A stretch of DNA of 64,000 bases from JAAELZ01 sp965237485 (GTDB lineage Bacteria > Pseudomonadota > Gammaproteobacteria > Arenicellales > Poriferihabitantaceae): the NCBI GenBank assembly GCA_965237485.1, contig CBDEFQ010000004.1:800982-864981 (forward strand), read 5' to 3'. The notes under the pieces were generated by a model. It did not search any database and was not told where the DNA came from. It saw nothing but the letters and a program-made list of their open reading frames with translations. Of the stretch, positions 1 to 8,457 are shown in pieces. Both the position numbers and the translations under genes were made by a program. Position 1 is the first letter of the stretch; every line of letters starts with the position of its first letter.

Positions 1-195
1 GTCAAAGTTAAAAAATACCCTATAACGTCCAACCCTTAAACGATAATCATATTTGTGGTTGGTTAAGTGTATTACGCTTGAACACTCTGGGAACTGTTTT
101 AGCGTTTCAACCGAGTCAATGATATTCAATGCGTCGCTTCGGTCAATTTTCTTAAGTTGTTTGCGCGCTTTTTTGTTCCAATCAACTGTGTTCAT
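1..195 (-). CDS. RelE/ParE-type toxin, partial (cut by window start)
   Basis: Reading leftward from an ATG at 193-195 the frame stays open to the window edge and gives 65 residues starting MNTVDWNKKARKQLKKI. It contains TNHKYDYRLRVGRYRVFF, the typical central strand of RelE-superfamily type II toxins, which are mRNA interferases or gyrase poisons. The family is usually 85-100 aa, so about 25-30 C-terminal residues and the partner antitoxin would lie outside the window to the left. The upstream region (196-330) is AT-rich with TATAAT-like stretches. The call rests on the motif only; the antitoxin is not visible. Confidence 0.8.
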   Translation of the reverse strand, partial: MNTVDWNKKARKQLKKIDRSDALNIIDSVETLKQFPECSSVIHLTNHKYDYRLRVGRYRVFFNFD

Positions 196-330
196 GGCTT
201 ATATTATACGCATATAAACTTATATATCAAGCAATAACTTATAAAAATATAAGATTAATGTCGATATTTGACCTCTGGAATATCCTTATACCTAAGCTAT
301 AACCTTGGAAGCTGAGAAACTTTGACAGCT

Positions 331-410
331 TATGGGTAGTCCAGTCCACCACAGCGAGTTCCTCAAATTTGTCACTGGTACTGGGCTACCCGTATTTATG
401 AGGAACTTGC
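331..410 (+). promoter_or_regulatory. Two interleaved hairpins masking the RBS of the baseplate hub gene
   Basis: Arm 331-345 pairs with 380-394 (15 bp including G-U pairs). Arm 354-365 pairs with 399-410 (12 bp, one G-U). The arms interleave, so they form either mutually exclusive hairpins or a strained pseudoknot. The 3' arm of the second stem covers the AGGA ribosome-binding site (401-404) of the gene starting at 412. The pairing is read directly; a translational or attenuation switch is inference. Confidence 0.5.
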
Positions 411-411
411 G

Positions 412-1443
412 ATGACGTTGAAATACAACCCCCAATTAAAAATCGAGTTGGTTAAACTCACGCCTGAAGGCGATGAAGAACCTATCGATGTTCAAATAAT
501 ACCCGCAGACTTAAGCCATCACTCAGGAAATAAACCACCTCGTTGCCAAGTTAATATTCAAAAGGCTTTAGGCTCTGTACAGCAGCAATGTACGATCACC
601 CTGCACAATGCGCCAATTATCGAGGAAATACGCCGTGACTTCGCTGCGTTTATTCCAAAAATTCGTGATGAGTTCTGGCGCGTTAAAGTATGGGCATGGT
701 GGGCTAACTCGCCAGATAAAACTGAACCTGACTCATCACCTGTGTTTGTGGGCGATATTTCGGACGATTTTCAAGTGCAGTCTAGCGGTACTAATGATTC
801 GAGCTTGACACTTACCGCGCATGGCCATAATTACTTAATGCGTTCTGGGAAATATCGCAAAACCTACCCGCCAGAAACAAGCTACCGCGAAATAGTTGAC
901 GATATTTTTGCGTATTTCGTTGACGAAAAAAAGTACGGCCCAAAGGTTGTCATCCAAGATTTCAACGGCGTATTAGAAAAAGAAAAACTCACTAGGTCTG
1001 AATCAGTTAATCAAAACCCAGTGGAAGAATTAAACAATATTTGTGGGGATTTAGATTTTGTTTGGGGTGTTGATGCTAAGACGCTATATATGTTGAAGCG
1101 AGATGAGTATTTTTTAAACGATCTAACTGTCGACTATAACAAAATAACGGCCGCAATTATTTATAAAAGCGGCACTACATCCTTACTTGGGTTTGGTAAA
1201 TACACTTTCGGGTTTGAAACATTATTTGATACGGAATTATCACTTGGAAAATTAGTAGCAATTTCAGAATACCCTCAATTTGGTGTCCCATTTGGAAATA
1301 TTTACGGAAGAGTAAATGAACTGAGTTATCAGTTGGATAATTATTCGGGTCATAAAATGTCAGTATCGTGCCAATTTTCATTAGGCGATGATTTTGTAGA
1401 TTTGCCACCTCGTAAGGATGATTCTAGCGGTCAACGACATTAA
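412..1443 (+). CDS. Phage baseplate hub / late-control D-like protein
   Basis: This 343-residue protein opens the visible tail module. It resembles the gpD/VgrG-like hub family of contractile-tailed phages: an N-terminal barrel segment (ADLSHHSGNKPPRCQVNIQK, then a region like CTITLHNAP), a middle part with FVGDISDDFQ, and a C-terminal region after residue 200 starting NPVEELNNICGDLDFVW. The hub would sit at the tail tip and hold the spike. The ATG at 412 has AGGA eight bases upstream. Its position just before a spike gene and gp25- and J-like genes supports the role. The family call is from pattern, not from a search. Confidence 0.65.
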   Translation: MTLKYNPQLKIELVKLTPEGDEEPIDVQIIPADLSHHSGNKPPRCQVNIQKALGSVQQQCTITLHNAPIIEEIRRDFAAFIPKIRDEFWRVKVWAWWANSPDKTEPDSSPVFVGDISDDFQVQSSGTNDSSLTLTAHGHNYLMRSGKYRKTYPPETSYREIVDDIFAYFVDEKKYGPKVVIQDFNGVLEKEKLTRSESVNQNPVEELNNICGDLDFVWGVDAKTLYMLKRDEYFLNDLTVDYNKITAAIIYKSGTTSLLGFGKYTFGFETLFDTELSLGKLVAISEYPQFGVPFGNIYGRVNELSYQLDNYSGHKMSVSCQFSLGDDFVDLPPRKDDSSGQRH

Positions 1444-1522
1444 ACCGTCAATATCTCACCTTTGGAAAATAAGTGAACCTGCCTGATACAGTCACATATT
1501 ACTAAACCATCGTGACTTAACT

Positions 1523-2164
1523 TTGACATTCTCTAAACGACAATCAAGCACAACCGAAACCATCGATCGCAAATTGATGGCTCTACGTGTATCTATGCCC
1601 GCTATTGCGATGGAAGTTAACGAGGATCAATCATTAGCATTAGTTGTACCTGCTTACCGAGAAAGGGTAATGGGACAAGATAGAGTCACAGAGTTTGAAG
1701 ATATGCAGCCTATTGCCGACGTTCCGATTGCCCATTACTCATCAAATAAAGGCTATGTGCTAACCAAGGTAGAAGCAGGCTGCCACGGAGAAATCCATTT
1801 TTGTGATTTTGATTTGCAAAATTATATTGAGTCAGGGGAAATTTTTGATGTAAAAACAAGACGTTTCCACCACTACAGCGATTGTTTTTTTGTGCCTGGT
1901 GGTTTTTCTTACGCACGACGCATTGACCCCATTGACGCAGATGTGGCGATTGCTTCCATTGATGGACTAAATTGCGTGGCGATTAAAGAAGGTGGAATCG
2001 TTGATATTTCAGCGGCAACACAGCTTAACTTAAACGCTCCCATGGTCACATTAAATGGTATTGCGTTTACCAGTATGAATCCAATTTTTAATGCACCTAT
2101 ATTTGGTACAGCAACCCCTGTTGTGCCTGGAGTTCCTAAAGAACCTAAGCAGGTTAGACGATGA
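1523..2164 (+). CDS. Phage baseplate spike protein (Gp138 N-terminal/gpV-like)
   Basis: This 213-residue protein has the layout of spike proteins of Myoviridae-type tails. An N-terminal OB-like domain runs over about residues 20-105 (MPAIAMEVNEDQSLALVVPA, then DMQPIADVPIAHYSS). A later segment rich in short beta repeats (GGIVDISAATQLNLNAPMVTLNG) is typical of a triple-stranded beta-helix spike. The frame opens at TTG 1523, and an ATG at 1577 is an alternative; neither has a strong ribosome-binding site. The stop overlaps the next start (ATGA at 2161), so the two genes are translationally coupled. Confidence 0.6.
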   Translation: MTFSKRQSSTTETIDRKLMALRVSMPAIAMEVNEDQSLALVVPAYRERVMGQDRVTEFEDMQPIADVPIAHYSSNKGYVLTKVEAGCHGEIHFCDFDLQNYIESGEIFDVKTRRFHHYSDCFFVPGGFSYARRIDPIDADVAIASIDGLNCVAIKEGGIVDISAATQLNLNAPMVTLNGIAFTSMNPIFNAPIFGTATPVVPGVPKEPKQVRR

Positions 2165-2511
2165 CGGTATCTACGGTGACAGATTTGGCTATGACCAGTG
2201 ACTATGATTTATTCACAGAGGTTGGAGGTTCAGGTCGTGACATTGAAATGGCGTGTAACCATGAGGTTGTATCAAATTTGGTGCAGTCACGCATTCAATC
2301 TGAAATAGATTGGGGGTTGTTTTCTAACAATCCTCAAATTGACTCTTTGATTATCGCTCAAAAACTACGTGGAGTGATACGACGAACTTATGGTGTGATC
2401 AATGTCGATCTATCAGGCTTTCAAATTGACCGTAATGCTAGAAATATTAACTATGGCTCACTCTGCTTTACGGTGGATTGCGCCAATTCAAGGGAGTGTA
2501 TGGTCGTATGA
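2161..2511 (+). CDS. gp25/W-like baseplate wedge protein
   Basis: This 116-residue protein lies between the spike and the J-like protein, where gpW/gp25-like wedge proteins sit in P2- and Mu-type phages. It begins with residues that include YDLFTEVGGSGRDIEM and has the family-like sequence NHEVVSNLVQSRIQSEIDWG. A region resembling IAQKLRGVIRRTYGVINVDL follows. Similarity is weak by eye, so the call leans on synteny. The start overlaps the upstream stop by four bases and the end overlaps the next start, showing a tightly packed tail operon. Confidence 0.5.
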   Translation: MTVSTVTDLAMTSDYDLFTEVGGSGRDIEMACNHEVVSNLVQSRIQSEIDWGLFSNNPQIDSLIIAQKLRGVIRRTYGVINVDLSGFQIDRNARNINYGSLCFTVDCANSRECMVV

Positions 2512-3764
2512 TTCCAAGGTCATCAGAAGAAATACTCAAAGAATACGCCGCCCAAATTCAGGACGTATGGGGAAATACGCCATTATCTGACCCCCAAGCA
2601 AATCGTTCATCTAATCTAGTTAGATTACTAACAGCCGCTTCTCTCGGTCAATCAGGACTCGAATTGGCATTTGAAGCGTTTATCGCACGGAATAATATAC
2701 CCGCGCTTGAAGGTGCCATGCTAGATGCGGCTGGTGCAATACGTGGCGTTGTTAGGAAGACGGCGACAAAGAGCAAAGCCACAATCATGGTGACAGGTTC
2801 TGATGGTAGCGTCATGCCCGAAGGGACTGAATTAGCAGATCGCTTCGGCGGTAAATGGCAAACACAGTCCGATATTAAACTCGCGCTACGTGGTGGATTG
2901 TGTGCCTTTGGTCAAGGTGTCGTCTGCGCTGTAGAAGTCGGTAGTTTTGTTTTGAAAGACAAAGAGTTGTTTTTTAATGATCCCTCTATGCCTTGGATTT
3001 ATGCGGCTACCAATGGACTGATGCTCGAATTGGGCGGTGAACAAGAATCAGACCAAGCCTACCGTAACCGAATATTAAACCGTGGGCCACTGGCACATAT
3101 TAAAGGTACGCAAAATGCTGCGATGTCTGCTATTTATATGGTCGATGGTGTGAACTTTGCTAGATTTTCAAAAGTTCAAAACTGCGATGGTGACGGCTGG
3201 ATGTTCGTTGTACATGGCGGTTCCGACGATCAAATCTGCCAAGTAATACGATTGCATGCTGGTTTAGGTGTTTGCGCTTTACTTGGGTCGACACAATGTG
3301 TTGAGCATTGTTCTGATGTTAAATTCCAGCGCCCTTGTGCAGTTTTGCTTAAATTACGAGTTATTTTAAGTTGCGAATGCCCTGTGCCTGATGCTGAAAC
3401 CATTAAATCCCTCATTCTCTCAGAAGCACCGCGAATAGCTAGGCAGGACAAATTTGTTAGTAAACAAATCACAAGACTCCATGAAGGCATCGACCGAGTG
3501 GAAGTTGCGGCCATTAATATGCCTCTCCATTCATGCCCAGAAGAAGCAGAAACTATTGTTGATCCTATTGACGGACAAGAAATACAGTGGGGAACGCAAC
3601 AAACCAATGGTATTTGTGCAGGTAGCGTTAATTGCGATCCAAACTATAAACAAGTCATTAAGCTCTCGCATTGGCAATACGGAATTATCGATACAAATCA
3701 TATTGAAATAATAATCGACTGCGAAAAGCCAACCAAAGAGGCTTGTAATGAGTGTGCGGAGTAA
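2508..3764 (+). CDS. Baseplate J-like protein
   Basis: The protein is 418 aa from the ATG at 2508 (MIPRSSEEILKEYAAQIQ). That start has AGGGAG upstream and overlaps the previous stop, so I prefer it to an in-frame TTG ten codons earlier. Family features of gpJ/gp47-type wedge proteins include the N-terminal helix, the segment LELAFEAFIARNNIPALEGAMLD, the domain start KATIMVTGSDGSVMPEGTELAD, and GGEQESDQAYRNRILNR in mid-protein. It would link the wedges around the hub. The C terminus is unusually cysteine-rich, as are the following tail proteins. Confidence 0.7.
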   Translation: MIPRSSEEILKEYAAQIQDVWGNTPLSDPQANRSSNLVRLLTAASLGQSGLELAFEAFIARNNIPALEGAMLDAAGAIRGVVRKTATKSKATIMVTGSDGSVMPEGTELADRFGGKWQTQSDIKLALRGGLCAFGQGVVCAVEVGSFVLKDKELFFNDPSMPWIYAATNGLMLELGGEQESDQAYRNRILNRGPLAHIKGTQNAAMSAIYMVDGVNFARFSKVQNCDGDGWMFVVHGGSDDQICQVIRLHAGLGVCALLGSTQCVEHCSDVKFQRPCAVLLKLRVILSCECPVPDAETIKSLILSEAPRIARQDKFVSKQITRLHEGIDRVEVAAINMPLHSCPEEAETIVDPIDGQEIQWGTQQTNGICAGSVNCDPNYKQVIKLSHWQYGIIDTNHIEIIIDCEKPTKEACNECAE

Positions 3765-4422
3765 TATTTACGGACTGACATCTTCAAACTGTCCACTGCT
3801 TTTAGTCCCACAACTTTGTTATGAGCATTGCGCTCATACAAATTACGTTTTAAATCAGACATTACCGCTGATCGGTAACCCTGAATACCTCGAATCGTTA
3901 TTAAAAGGAATTCTCAAAACACAAGAGCATTTTATACAGGCAGTTTGTGAATATCAGCCTGATCTTTGCAAGTTAGGCGAAATATTAGGGTTTCCGTGTG
4001 TGCAATGCGGTTATGTTATTCAACCTGTTTTTGATCTATGCCCAACTTACGGCATTGAATGTGGAGATACCAAGTATTCAACGGTTGATCCGTGTAAATC
4101 ATTATGCACCCCATTGTGTAGCAAAGAATGCATTTCAACGACCTTTGATTTTACGACTTCTGGAGAATCACTGGCACTGTATGAGAGCATCATAACCGCA
4201 CTTGTAACGTTTAACGGTGAAGCTAATTGGTCGGGTATTGATCAGTTTATTAAACTGGTCTTTGGTGATGAAGCTGGGGTCGTCACGTTTCAAGCGGGAA
4301 CTTATTATTTATCAATCGGTAGAGAAATGACTGAATTTGAAACCAACGCAGCAAACATCATTTTATCTGCATTTCCTGTGCCGATTGGAGCAAATGTGCA
4401 ATTCGTCGAGAGGGTTTGTTAA
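3748..4422 (+). CDS. Phage tail protein, cysteine-rich (DUF2612/gpI-like position)
   Basis: This 224-residue protein overlaps the J-like gene by 17 bases. The first two thirds contain many Cys residues (HCAHTNY, FPCVQCGYV, CPTYGIECGD, CKSLCTPLCSKEC), which suggests metal binding or disulphides in the particle. The C-terminal third (ALVTFNGEANWSGIDQFIKLVFGDEAGV) looks like the tail-fibre adaptor proteins that follow gpJ in many phages. I do not recognise a named family with certainty. Synteny suggests it joins the baseplate to the fibres. Confidence 0.5.
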   Translation: MSVRSNIYGLTSSNCPLLLVPQLCYEHCAHTNYVLNQTLPLIGNPEYLESLLKGILKTQEHFIQAVCEYQPDLCKLGEILGFPCVQCGYVIQPVFDLCPTYGIECGDTKYSTVDPCKSLCTPLCSKECISTTFDFTTSGESLALYESIITALVTFNGEANWSGIDQFIKLVFGDEAGVVTFQAGTYYLSIGREMTEFETNAANIILSAFPVPIGANVQFVERVC

Positions 4423-5144
4423 TGGCTGATAACTGCAAAGAAGCACAGTGTTTAACCATTCCGAGTGTAAAGAACACAGATTGCCCAACTGATCCAGAAA
4501 AAACACCTGTTATCTTCGGCAATGCTGAGTTACTTGGTGGTGATACTTCGCCTATTGAATTGAACTCGGAGCAAATCAAATTATTGTGTGAGGGTGTTCC
4601 ACCCTGTGGGGAAATTACACCGGATGTTATTCGTGCATATAACACTGCTATTTACTGGCAAGGCAAACAGATCGAAAACCTTTGCCAACGGCTAAAGGCC
4701 ATAGAAGACGACCCATGTGGTTTTATATCTGGTTGTGATACGGGGTCATTTAATTTTATCCCGCTCACAACAGTCCATTCCGACTCTTCTGAAAATCTTG
4801 TTCAGGGAAATCTCCCATACACCACTAATGTAAACGTGCCTGCTTCTGTTCCTGCTGATTATAAAGGCTTGGTATTACGTGTTTATTTTGAACTCGATAA
4901 TAGAAATGATGATGTTTCAACGATTCAGCTTCGTTTAACAATAAATGATCAGGTTATGGGAACGGTAGAACACGGAGGACAAAACGTAACCGATGACTCG
5001 TTTTGGAATGGTGATTTTTTCGTTCCTCCAAATCCTTCTGACCCAACAAAAATAAAGATTAATCCGACAATAGACTTTAACTCCGCAGGTGATCCAGATG
5101 GAGACGTTTACGCTGTTGTGATTAAGGTTGTAGGTTACATATAA
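4422..5144 (+). CDS. Short tail fibre / receptor-binding tip protein 1
   Basis: This 240-residue protein starts at ATG 4422, which overlaps the previous stop as TAATG. The N-terminal half is Cys-rich like its neighbour. The C-terminal half is beta-rich and paralogous to the end of the next protein: VPASVPADYKGLVLRVYFEL here matches VPASASGVIIRYYLEVDSSG there, and NVTDDSFWNGDFF matches PVTDNSYWAEMAF. The shared domain is probably a jelly-roll-like receptor-binding tip. The function is inferred from position and domain duplication. Confidence 0.5.
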   Translation: MADNCKEAQCLTIPSVKNTDCPTDPEKTPVIFGNAELLGGDTSPIELNSEQIKLLCEGVPPCGEITPDVIRAYNTAIYWQGKQIENLCQRLKAIEDDPCGFISGCDTGSFNFIPLTTVHSDSSENLVQGNLPYTTNVNVPASVPADYKGLVLRVYFELDNRNDDVSTIQLRLTINDQVMGTVEHGGQNVTDDSFWNGDFFVPPNPSDPTKIKINPTIDFNSAGDPDGDVYAVVIKVVGYI

Positions 5145-5178
5145 AACGTCATGTTAATGAGCAAAACAAATATTTATT

Positions 5179-6210
5179 ATGCCTACTAATTTTGGTTCAT
5201 GGCTAGGACGATCTGCAAACTGCCCTGATCCTTGCGGTGGAACCGGATCAGCAGTTGATGATTCGGATAAATGCTTCGCACATGATCAAGAGTCAGATTA
5301 TATTCAGGCAGTAGAACCTGACTGTCCCACATGGAAAAATGGCTGGAAATGTCGAGCAGAAAACTTTGTGGGCAACGTGACATGGTTGTTTAATAAAATC
5401 ACATGCGCGATAAAAAACCTCAATGAGCGAGTTACCGCACTTGAAGATGAAAACCCAATCATGGGTTGGAACTCGCAAGACGATGACGGGGACGGTATCT
5501 ACGAGATCGTTGTCACTTACCGCGACGGCACAACAGCACCATTCAACATAGAAGATACCGATGAACGAGTAACTAATCCACGTCCACAAGACACTGATGG
5601 AAATGGTATTAACGACCGAGTACTGTGGGATGTAATTGATGACGAAGGAAACGTCGTTGGGCAGGAAATCGTACCAATTCAGGAATATGTCGACACTGAT
5701 ACCAATACGTTTCTACAACGAATAAACAACCTTACATCTGGAACGATCAATCTGGCGTTTGGTGGGACATATCCGTTTAGGATGAATAACGGCGTAACAT
5801 GGAACTTAAGAATGCCTGCTGCACCACCAAGTGGTATCACGCTTGTCAATAACGGTAATCCTATCGCGTTATGGAGTACTGGCGAAATTCCTGTTGGTGG
5901 CTTACCTGACACATACTCAGCTAACGTAGCAGCTCATGTGCCTGCCTCTGCTTCAGGGGTGATTATCCGATACTACTTAGAGGTGGACTCTTCCGGAACG
6001 GCGATTCCTGTTGAAATTAACATAAGAATTAACGGCAAATTGGCTGGAGGAACTGAAGCAGGAGGAGCGCAACCTGTTACTGACAATTCATATTGGGCAG
6101 AGATGGCTTTTCCTCGATCTGGTAATAATGTTACTGCTGTTGTCGCATTGAACTATGGGGCTAATCCTTCCGTGTATCAAACCAGAGGCTATTTAATAGG
6201 GTATTTCTAA
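5179..6210 (+). CDS. Tail fibre protein with acidic D-x-D-x-D loops and a receptor-binding tip
   Basis: This 343-residue protein shows an N-terminal adaptor and a short coiled segment near residue 80 (NKITCAIKNLNERVTALEDE). Two acidic loops of calcium-binding type follow (DDDGDGIYE and DTDGNGINDR, about residues 102-145). The C-terminal tip domain is paralogous to that of the preceding gene. Trimer formation with Ca2+-stabilised joints is a reasonable inference. The gap to the previous gene is only 34 bases, and the following start overlaps this stop. Confidence 0.55.
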   Translation: MPTNFGSWLGRSANCPDPCGGTGSAVDDSDKCFAHDQESDYIQAVEPDCPTWKNGWKCRAENFVGNVTWLFNKITCAIKNLNERVTALEDENPIMGWNSQDDDGDGIYEIVVTYRDGTTAPFNIEDTDERVTNPRPQDTDGNGINDRVLWDVIDDEGNVVGQEIVPIQEYVDTDTNTFLQRINNLTSGTINLAFGGTYPFRMNNGVTWNLRMPAAPPSGITLVNNGNPIALWSTGEIPVGGLPDTYSANVAAHVPASASGVIIRYYLEVDSSGTAIPVEINIRINGKLAGGTEAGGAQPVTDNSYWAEMAFPRSGNNVTAVVALNYGANPSVYQTRGYLIGYF

Positions 6211-6650
6211 TGTTCATTAAAAACACAACATCTCAACATATTGTTTATGTCCTATCCGATAGAGTGCCTGACGGTTTCAATAAAGCGTCCAAAAAAGACG
6301 TTATTGAGTACTGCAAAAATAATGAGGAATTTTATCTGAACCTGAAAGATGAAATATCTGCGTTTCTTACTAAAAAAGAGATAGATGGTGTCGAGAGCGC
6401 ATTAAACAACAAACCACTTACAGATCGAGAGAAGAAATACCAAGGATTTGAATATGAAGGCATTATGTGTTCAGTCACCAAAGGTGATCAAAGCGGCCTG
6501 ACATCTGTTCTGGTTGGTTTTCAATCTGGATTGATTAATAAAACACCATTTGAGTTTGAAAATGGATCAATCCTAATTCTTGCCCAAGACAACATTAACG
6601 ACTTTGCAAAGAAGTGGTCAGCATTTCGACAACAGTTTTTTACTGAGTAA
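6210..6650 (+). CDS. Fibre-associated protein with DUF4376-like C terminus
   Basis: This 146-residue protein has a C-terminal block beginning GFEYEGIMCSVTKGDQSGL and ending FAKKWSAFRQQFF. It resembles the DUF4376 pattern found in or next to phage tail-fibre proteins: a short beta substrate region, then helices with a fixed N-x-I spacing. The start overlaps the stop of the fibre gene, as fibre chaperones often do. A role in fibre assembly is inferred from synteny; the domain call is by eye. Confidence 0.45.
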   Translation: MFIKNTTSQHIVYVLSDRVPDGFNKASKKDVIEYCKNNEEFYLNLKDEISAFLTKKEIDGVESALNNKPLTDREKKYQGFEYEGIMCSVTKGDQSGLTSVLVGFQSGLINKTPFEFENGSILILAQDNINDFAKKWSAFRQQFFTE

Positions 6651-6655
6651 CAAAT

Positions 6656-6847
6656 ATGATTCATAAAGAAGATACAGCAAATTATGGAACATGGGTTGGC
6701 GCGGTACTGGCTGCCACAGGAGGCTTGACGTTGACAGATTGGTTGGCGCTTGGTGGTTTCACCATCGCTGTTTTGGGATTTTTAATTAACTGGTACTACA
6801 GACACCAGATGTATGTAATGGCGAGAAAGAAAAATGAATTTGATTAA
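6656..6847 (+). CDS. Holin (HP1/class II-like)
   Basis: This 63-residue membrane protein opens the lysis cassette. It has a soluble N terminus, two hydrophobic stretches (WVGAVLAATGGLTLTDWLAL and GFTIAVLGFLINWYY) and a basic end (RHQMYVMARKK). This matches small phage holins with the conserved NWYY-R/K pattern, which form the membrane lesions that release the muralytic enzyme. It overlaps the next membrane-protein gene by 14 bases. Adjacency to a transglycosylase and spanins strongly supports the call. Confidence 0.7.
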   Translation: MIHKEDTANYGTWVGAVLAATGGLTLTDWLALGGFTIAVLGFLINWYYRHQMYVMARKKNEFD

Positions 6848-7136
6848 CCGAAAAGAACTGTGGTTTGCATTGATTGCTTTCGTGGTTTATTTAATTGCAG
6901 TCAAATTGACCACGTTGGAATCCAATTCACTATCGACAGGCATAGTCATTGCTGGGTTGGCTGAATTTTTACGCGCAGCATCCTGTTTTCTAGGAGGCTA
7001 CACGTTAGCCGTATTTGCAACACCTCGTATTCGGGTACATGAGTTACCTAATGATCGCCCTGAATTACGAATAATGGCGTACAGCTATCGCTTGATTGTT
7101 GGAATTGCCTTTTTAGCTTTTGCGTTCTCAGCATGA
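6834..7136 (+). CDS. Lysis-cassette membrane protein (putative second holin/antiholin)
   Basis: This 100-residue protein has three likely membrane segments: about residues 9-25 (LWFALIAFVVYLIAVKL), 35-62 (around a Cys and GGYTLAVFA), and the C-terminal end (LIVGIAFLAFAFSA). It is wedged between the holin and lytic enzyme genes with overlaps on both sides (ATGA at 7133). Phage lysis cassettes commonly carry a second small membrane protein that tunes holin timing. I do not recognise a specific family, so the role is inference. Confidence 0.5.
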   Translation: MNLINRKELWFALIAFVVYLIAVKLTTLESNSLSTGIVIAGLAEFLRAASCFLGGYTLAVFATPRIRVHELPNDRPELRIMAYSYRLIVGIAFLAFAFSA

Positions 7137-7681
7137 TTCCTACTGCCTGCCTTCCATTTTTGGCGTTATTGTTTCAAACATCACAAGTGGTGTTTGATGA
7201 TTATGATTGGCGAGCAATAGCGGCCGCTCAAATGGAACAAGAAAGTGCATGCAGACCGTTAGCGCAATCGCCCTACGCAATGGGGTTAATGCAATTTACG
7301 CCTGCCACTGCAAGAGATATGGAGCGTGGATTATGCCGTGACTTGGGGAAAGCAAAATTATTCAATCCTAAATGGTCAATCACTTGCGGTGTCCGCTATG
7401 ACCGATATTTATGGGAAAGAATGGGTGAGTATCAGTTTGGTAATGAACGTGCGGCAGCAGCATTGGCAAGTTACAACGGTGGGCGCGGTTGGACTAATCG
7501 GGATAACCGTGTTTGTCAACGTACTAGCTGGTGTGACCCATCACGATGGTTCAAAAACGTGGAGTTGACACCGGATCGTCGACGTGCGAACTGGGCCATT
7601 AAAGAAAATCGTGGATACCCTAAAGCCATTTTAATCAAACGGCTTGGAAAATATAAACAACTGTTGAGGTTAAGATCATGA
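7133..7681 (+). CDS. Lytic transglycosylase endolysin (SLT-like)
   Basis: This 182-residue protein has a hydrophobic N terminus (about residues 4-20), possibly a signal-anchor or SAR signal. A lysozyme-like SLT domain follows. AQMEQESACRPLAQSPYAMG contains the catalytic Glu in the E-S-A context, MQFTPATARD follows, and ALASYNGG is the usual late motif. It would cleave the glycan strands of peptidoglycan during lysis. The start overlaps the previous gene and the stop overlaps the following lipoprotein start. Confidence 0.8.
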   Translation: MIPTACLPFLALLFQTSQVVFDDYDWRAIAAAQMEQESACRPLAQSPYAMGLMQFTPATARDMERGLCRDLGKAKLFNPKWSITCGVRYDRYLWERMGEYQFGNERAAAALASYNGGRGWTNRDNRVCQRTSWCDPSRWFKNVELTPDRRRANWAIKENRGYPKAILIKRLGKYKQLLRLRS

Positions 7682-8457
7682 GAATACTTATTATCGGGTT
7701 TATGGCAACGCTAGTAGGCTGCGTTTCCCCGCAAAAAACAAATGTTGGCTCTATCACTGAAATTTTAGATAGCCAAGGTCGCGTTGTGCAAACCACTCGT
7801 GTTTTGGATAGCCGTGTTGCGGCAGATACCGCTTTGGCAAATGCGGTGAGTGAATGCTGGAAAGCACAAGCTGAAATCGATGCTAATAGCTCTGGCTTTA
7901 ATATTCCAGAAAATGCCGATGCTTCGACCACTGCCATGTTGATTATGGCGCAAGGTCTGGTTGAGTCAAACAAGGCACTTGCCAATCAAAACAAGCCTCA
8001 TATCGTACCTTGCTCCAATATTGGTACTAATTCTAATGATGTCCTCGTTGCTCAAGAACAAGGTCGAACCCAACGCAGTGTCTCTCGGTGGGGTTTTGCA
8101 GGCAAAGTCGCCCCGATTGCCATAGGTGCTTATGCAGGCGTTAAAGCCGTTCAATCGATTACTGATTTAGCCACCGCTGGCCTTAACGCGGCAGGTAATC
8201 GAACAACCATCAATGGTGACAATAATCGAACCATTGAACAAACCGCCGATAATCAATCCACGATCTCTGATTCTGGCAATTACAACGAAGCAGGCGGTAT
8301 TCCAGTGAATGAAACGGATATATCTCTTACTGCTGCAAATGAGTCAGAGGAAGAGCAAGAGCAGACAATGGAAGAGTTATGCACCGCGGCTGGTGGCACT
8401 TGGATAGCAGAAGAGCAACGTTGCTCTGACGGCAACGGTGGCACCATTGAACTATGA
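7678..8457 (+). CDS. Phage-encoded lipoprotein of unknown function
   Basis: This 259-residue protein starts with a lipoprotein signal (MRILIIGFMATLVGCVSPQ) with Cys at residue 15. A short central hydrophobic Ala/Gly-rich stretch (KVAPIAIGAYAGVKAVQS) is followed by an Asn/Thr-rich linker with repeated NGDNNRTI-type words. An acidic tail ends with a paired-Cys motif (ELCTAAGGTWIAEEQRC). It lies inside the lysis cassette with overlaps on both sides, so it may act in lysis or in superinfection exclusion. No family is recognised. Confidence 0.55.
   Translation: MRILIIGFMATLVGCVSPQKTNVGSITEILDSQGRVVQTTRVLDSRVAADTALANAVSECWKAQAEIDANSSGFNIPENADASTTAMLIMAQGLVESNKALANQNKPHIVPCSNIGTNSNDVLVAQEQGRTQRSVSRWGFAGKVAPIAIGAYAGVKAVQSITDLATAGLNAAGNRTTINGDNNRTIEQTADNQSTISDSGNYNEAGGIPVNETDISLTAANESEEEQEQTMEELCTAAGGTWIAEEQRCSDGNGGTIEL

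Noticed and set aside
2402..2590. Extra ORF between gp25-like and J-like genes
   Set aside because: It overlaps both real genes in another frame and has no ribosome-binding site.
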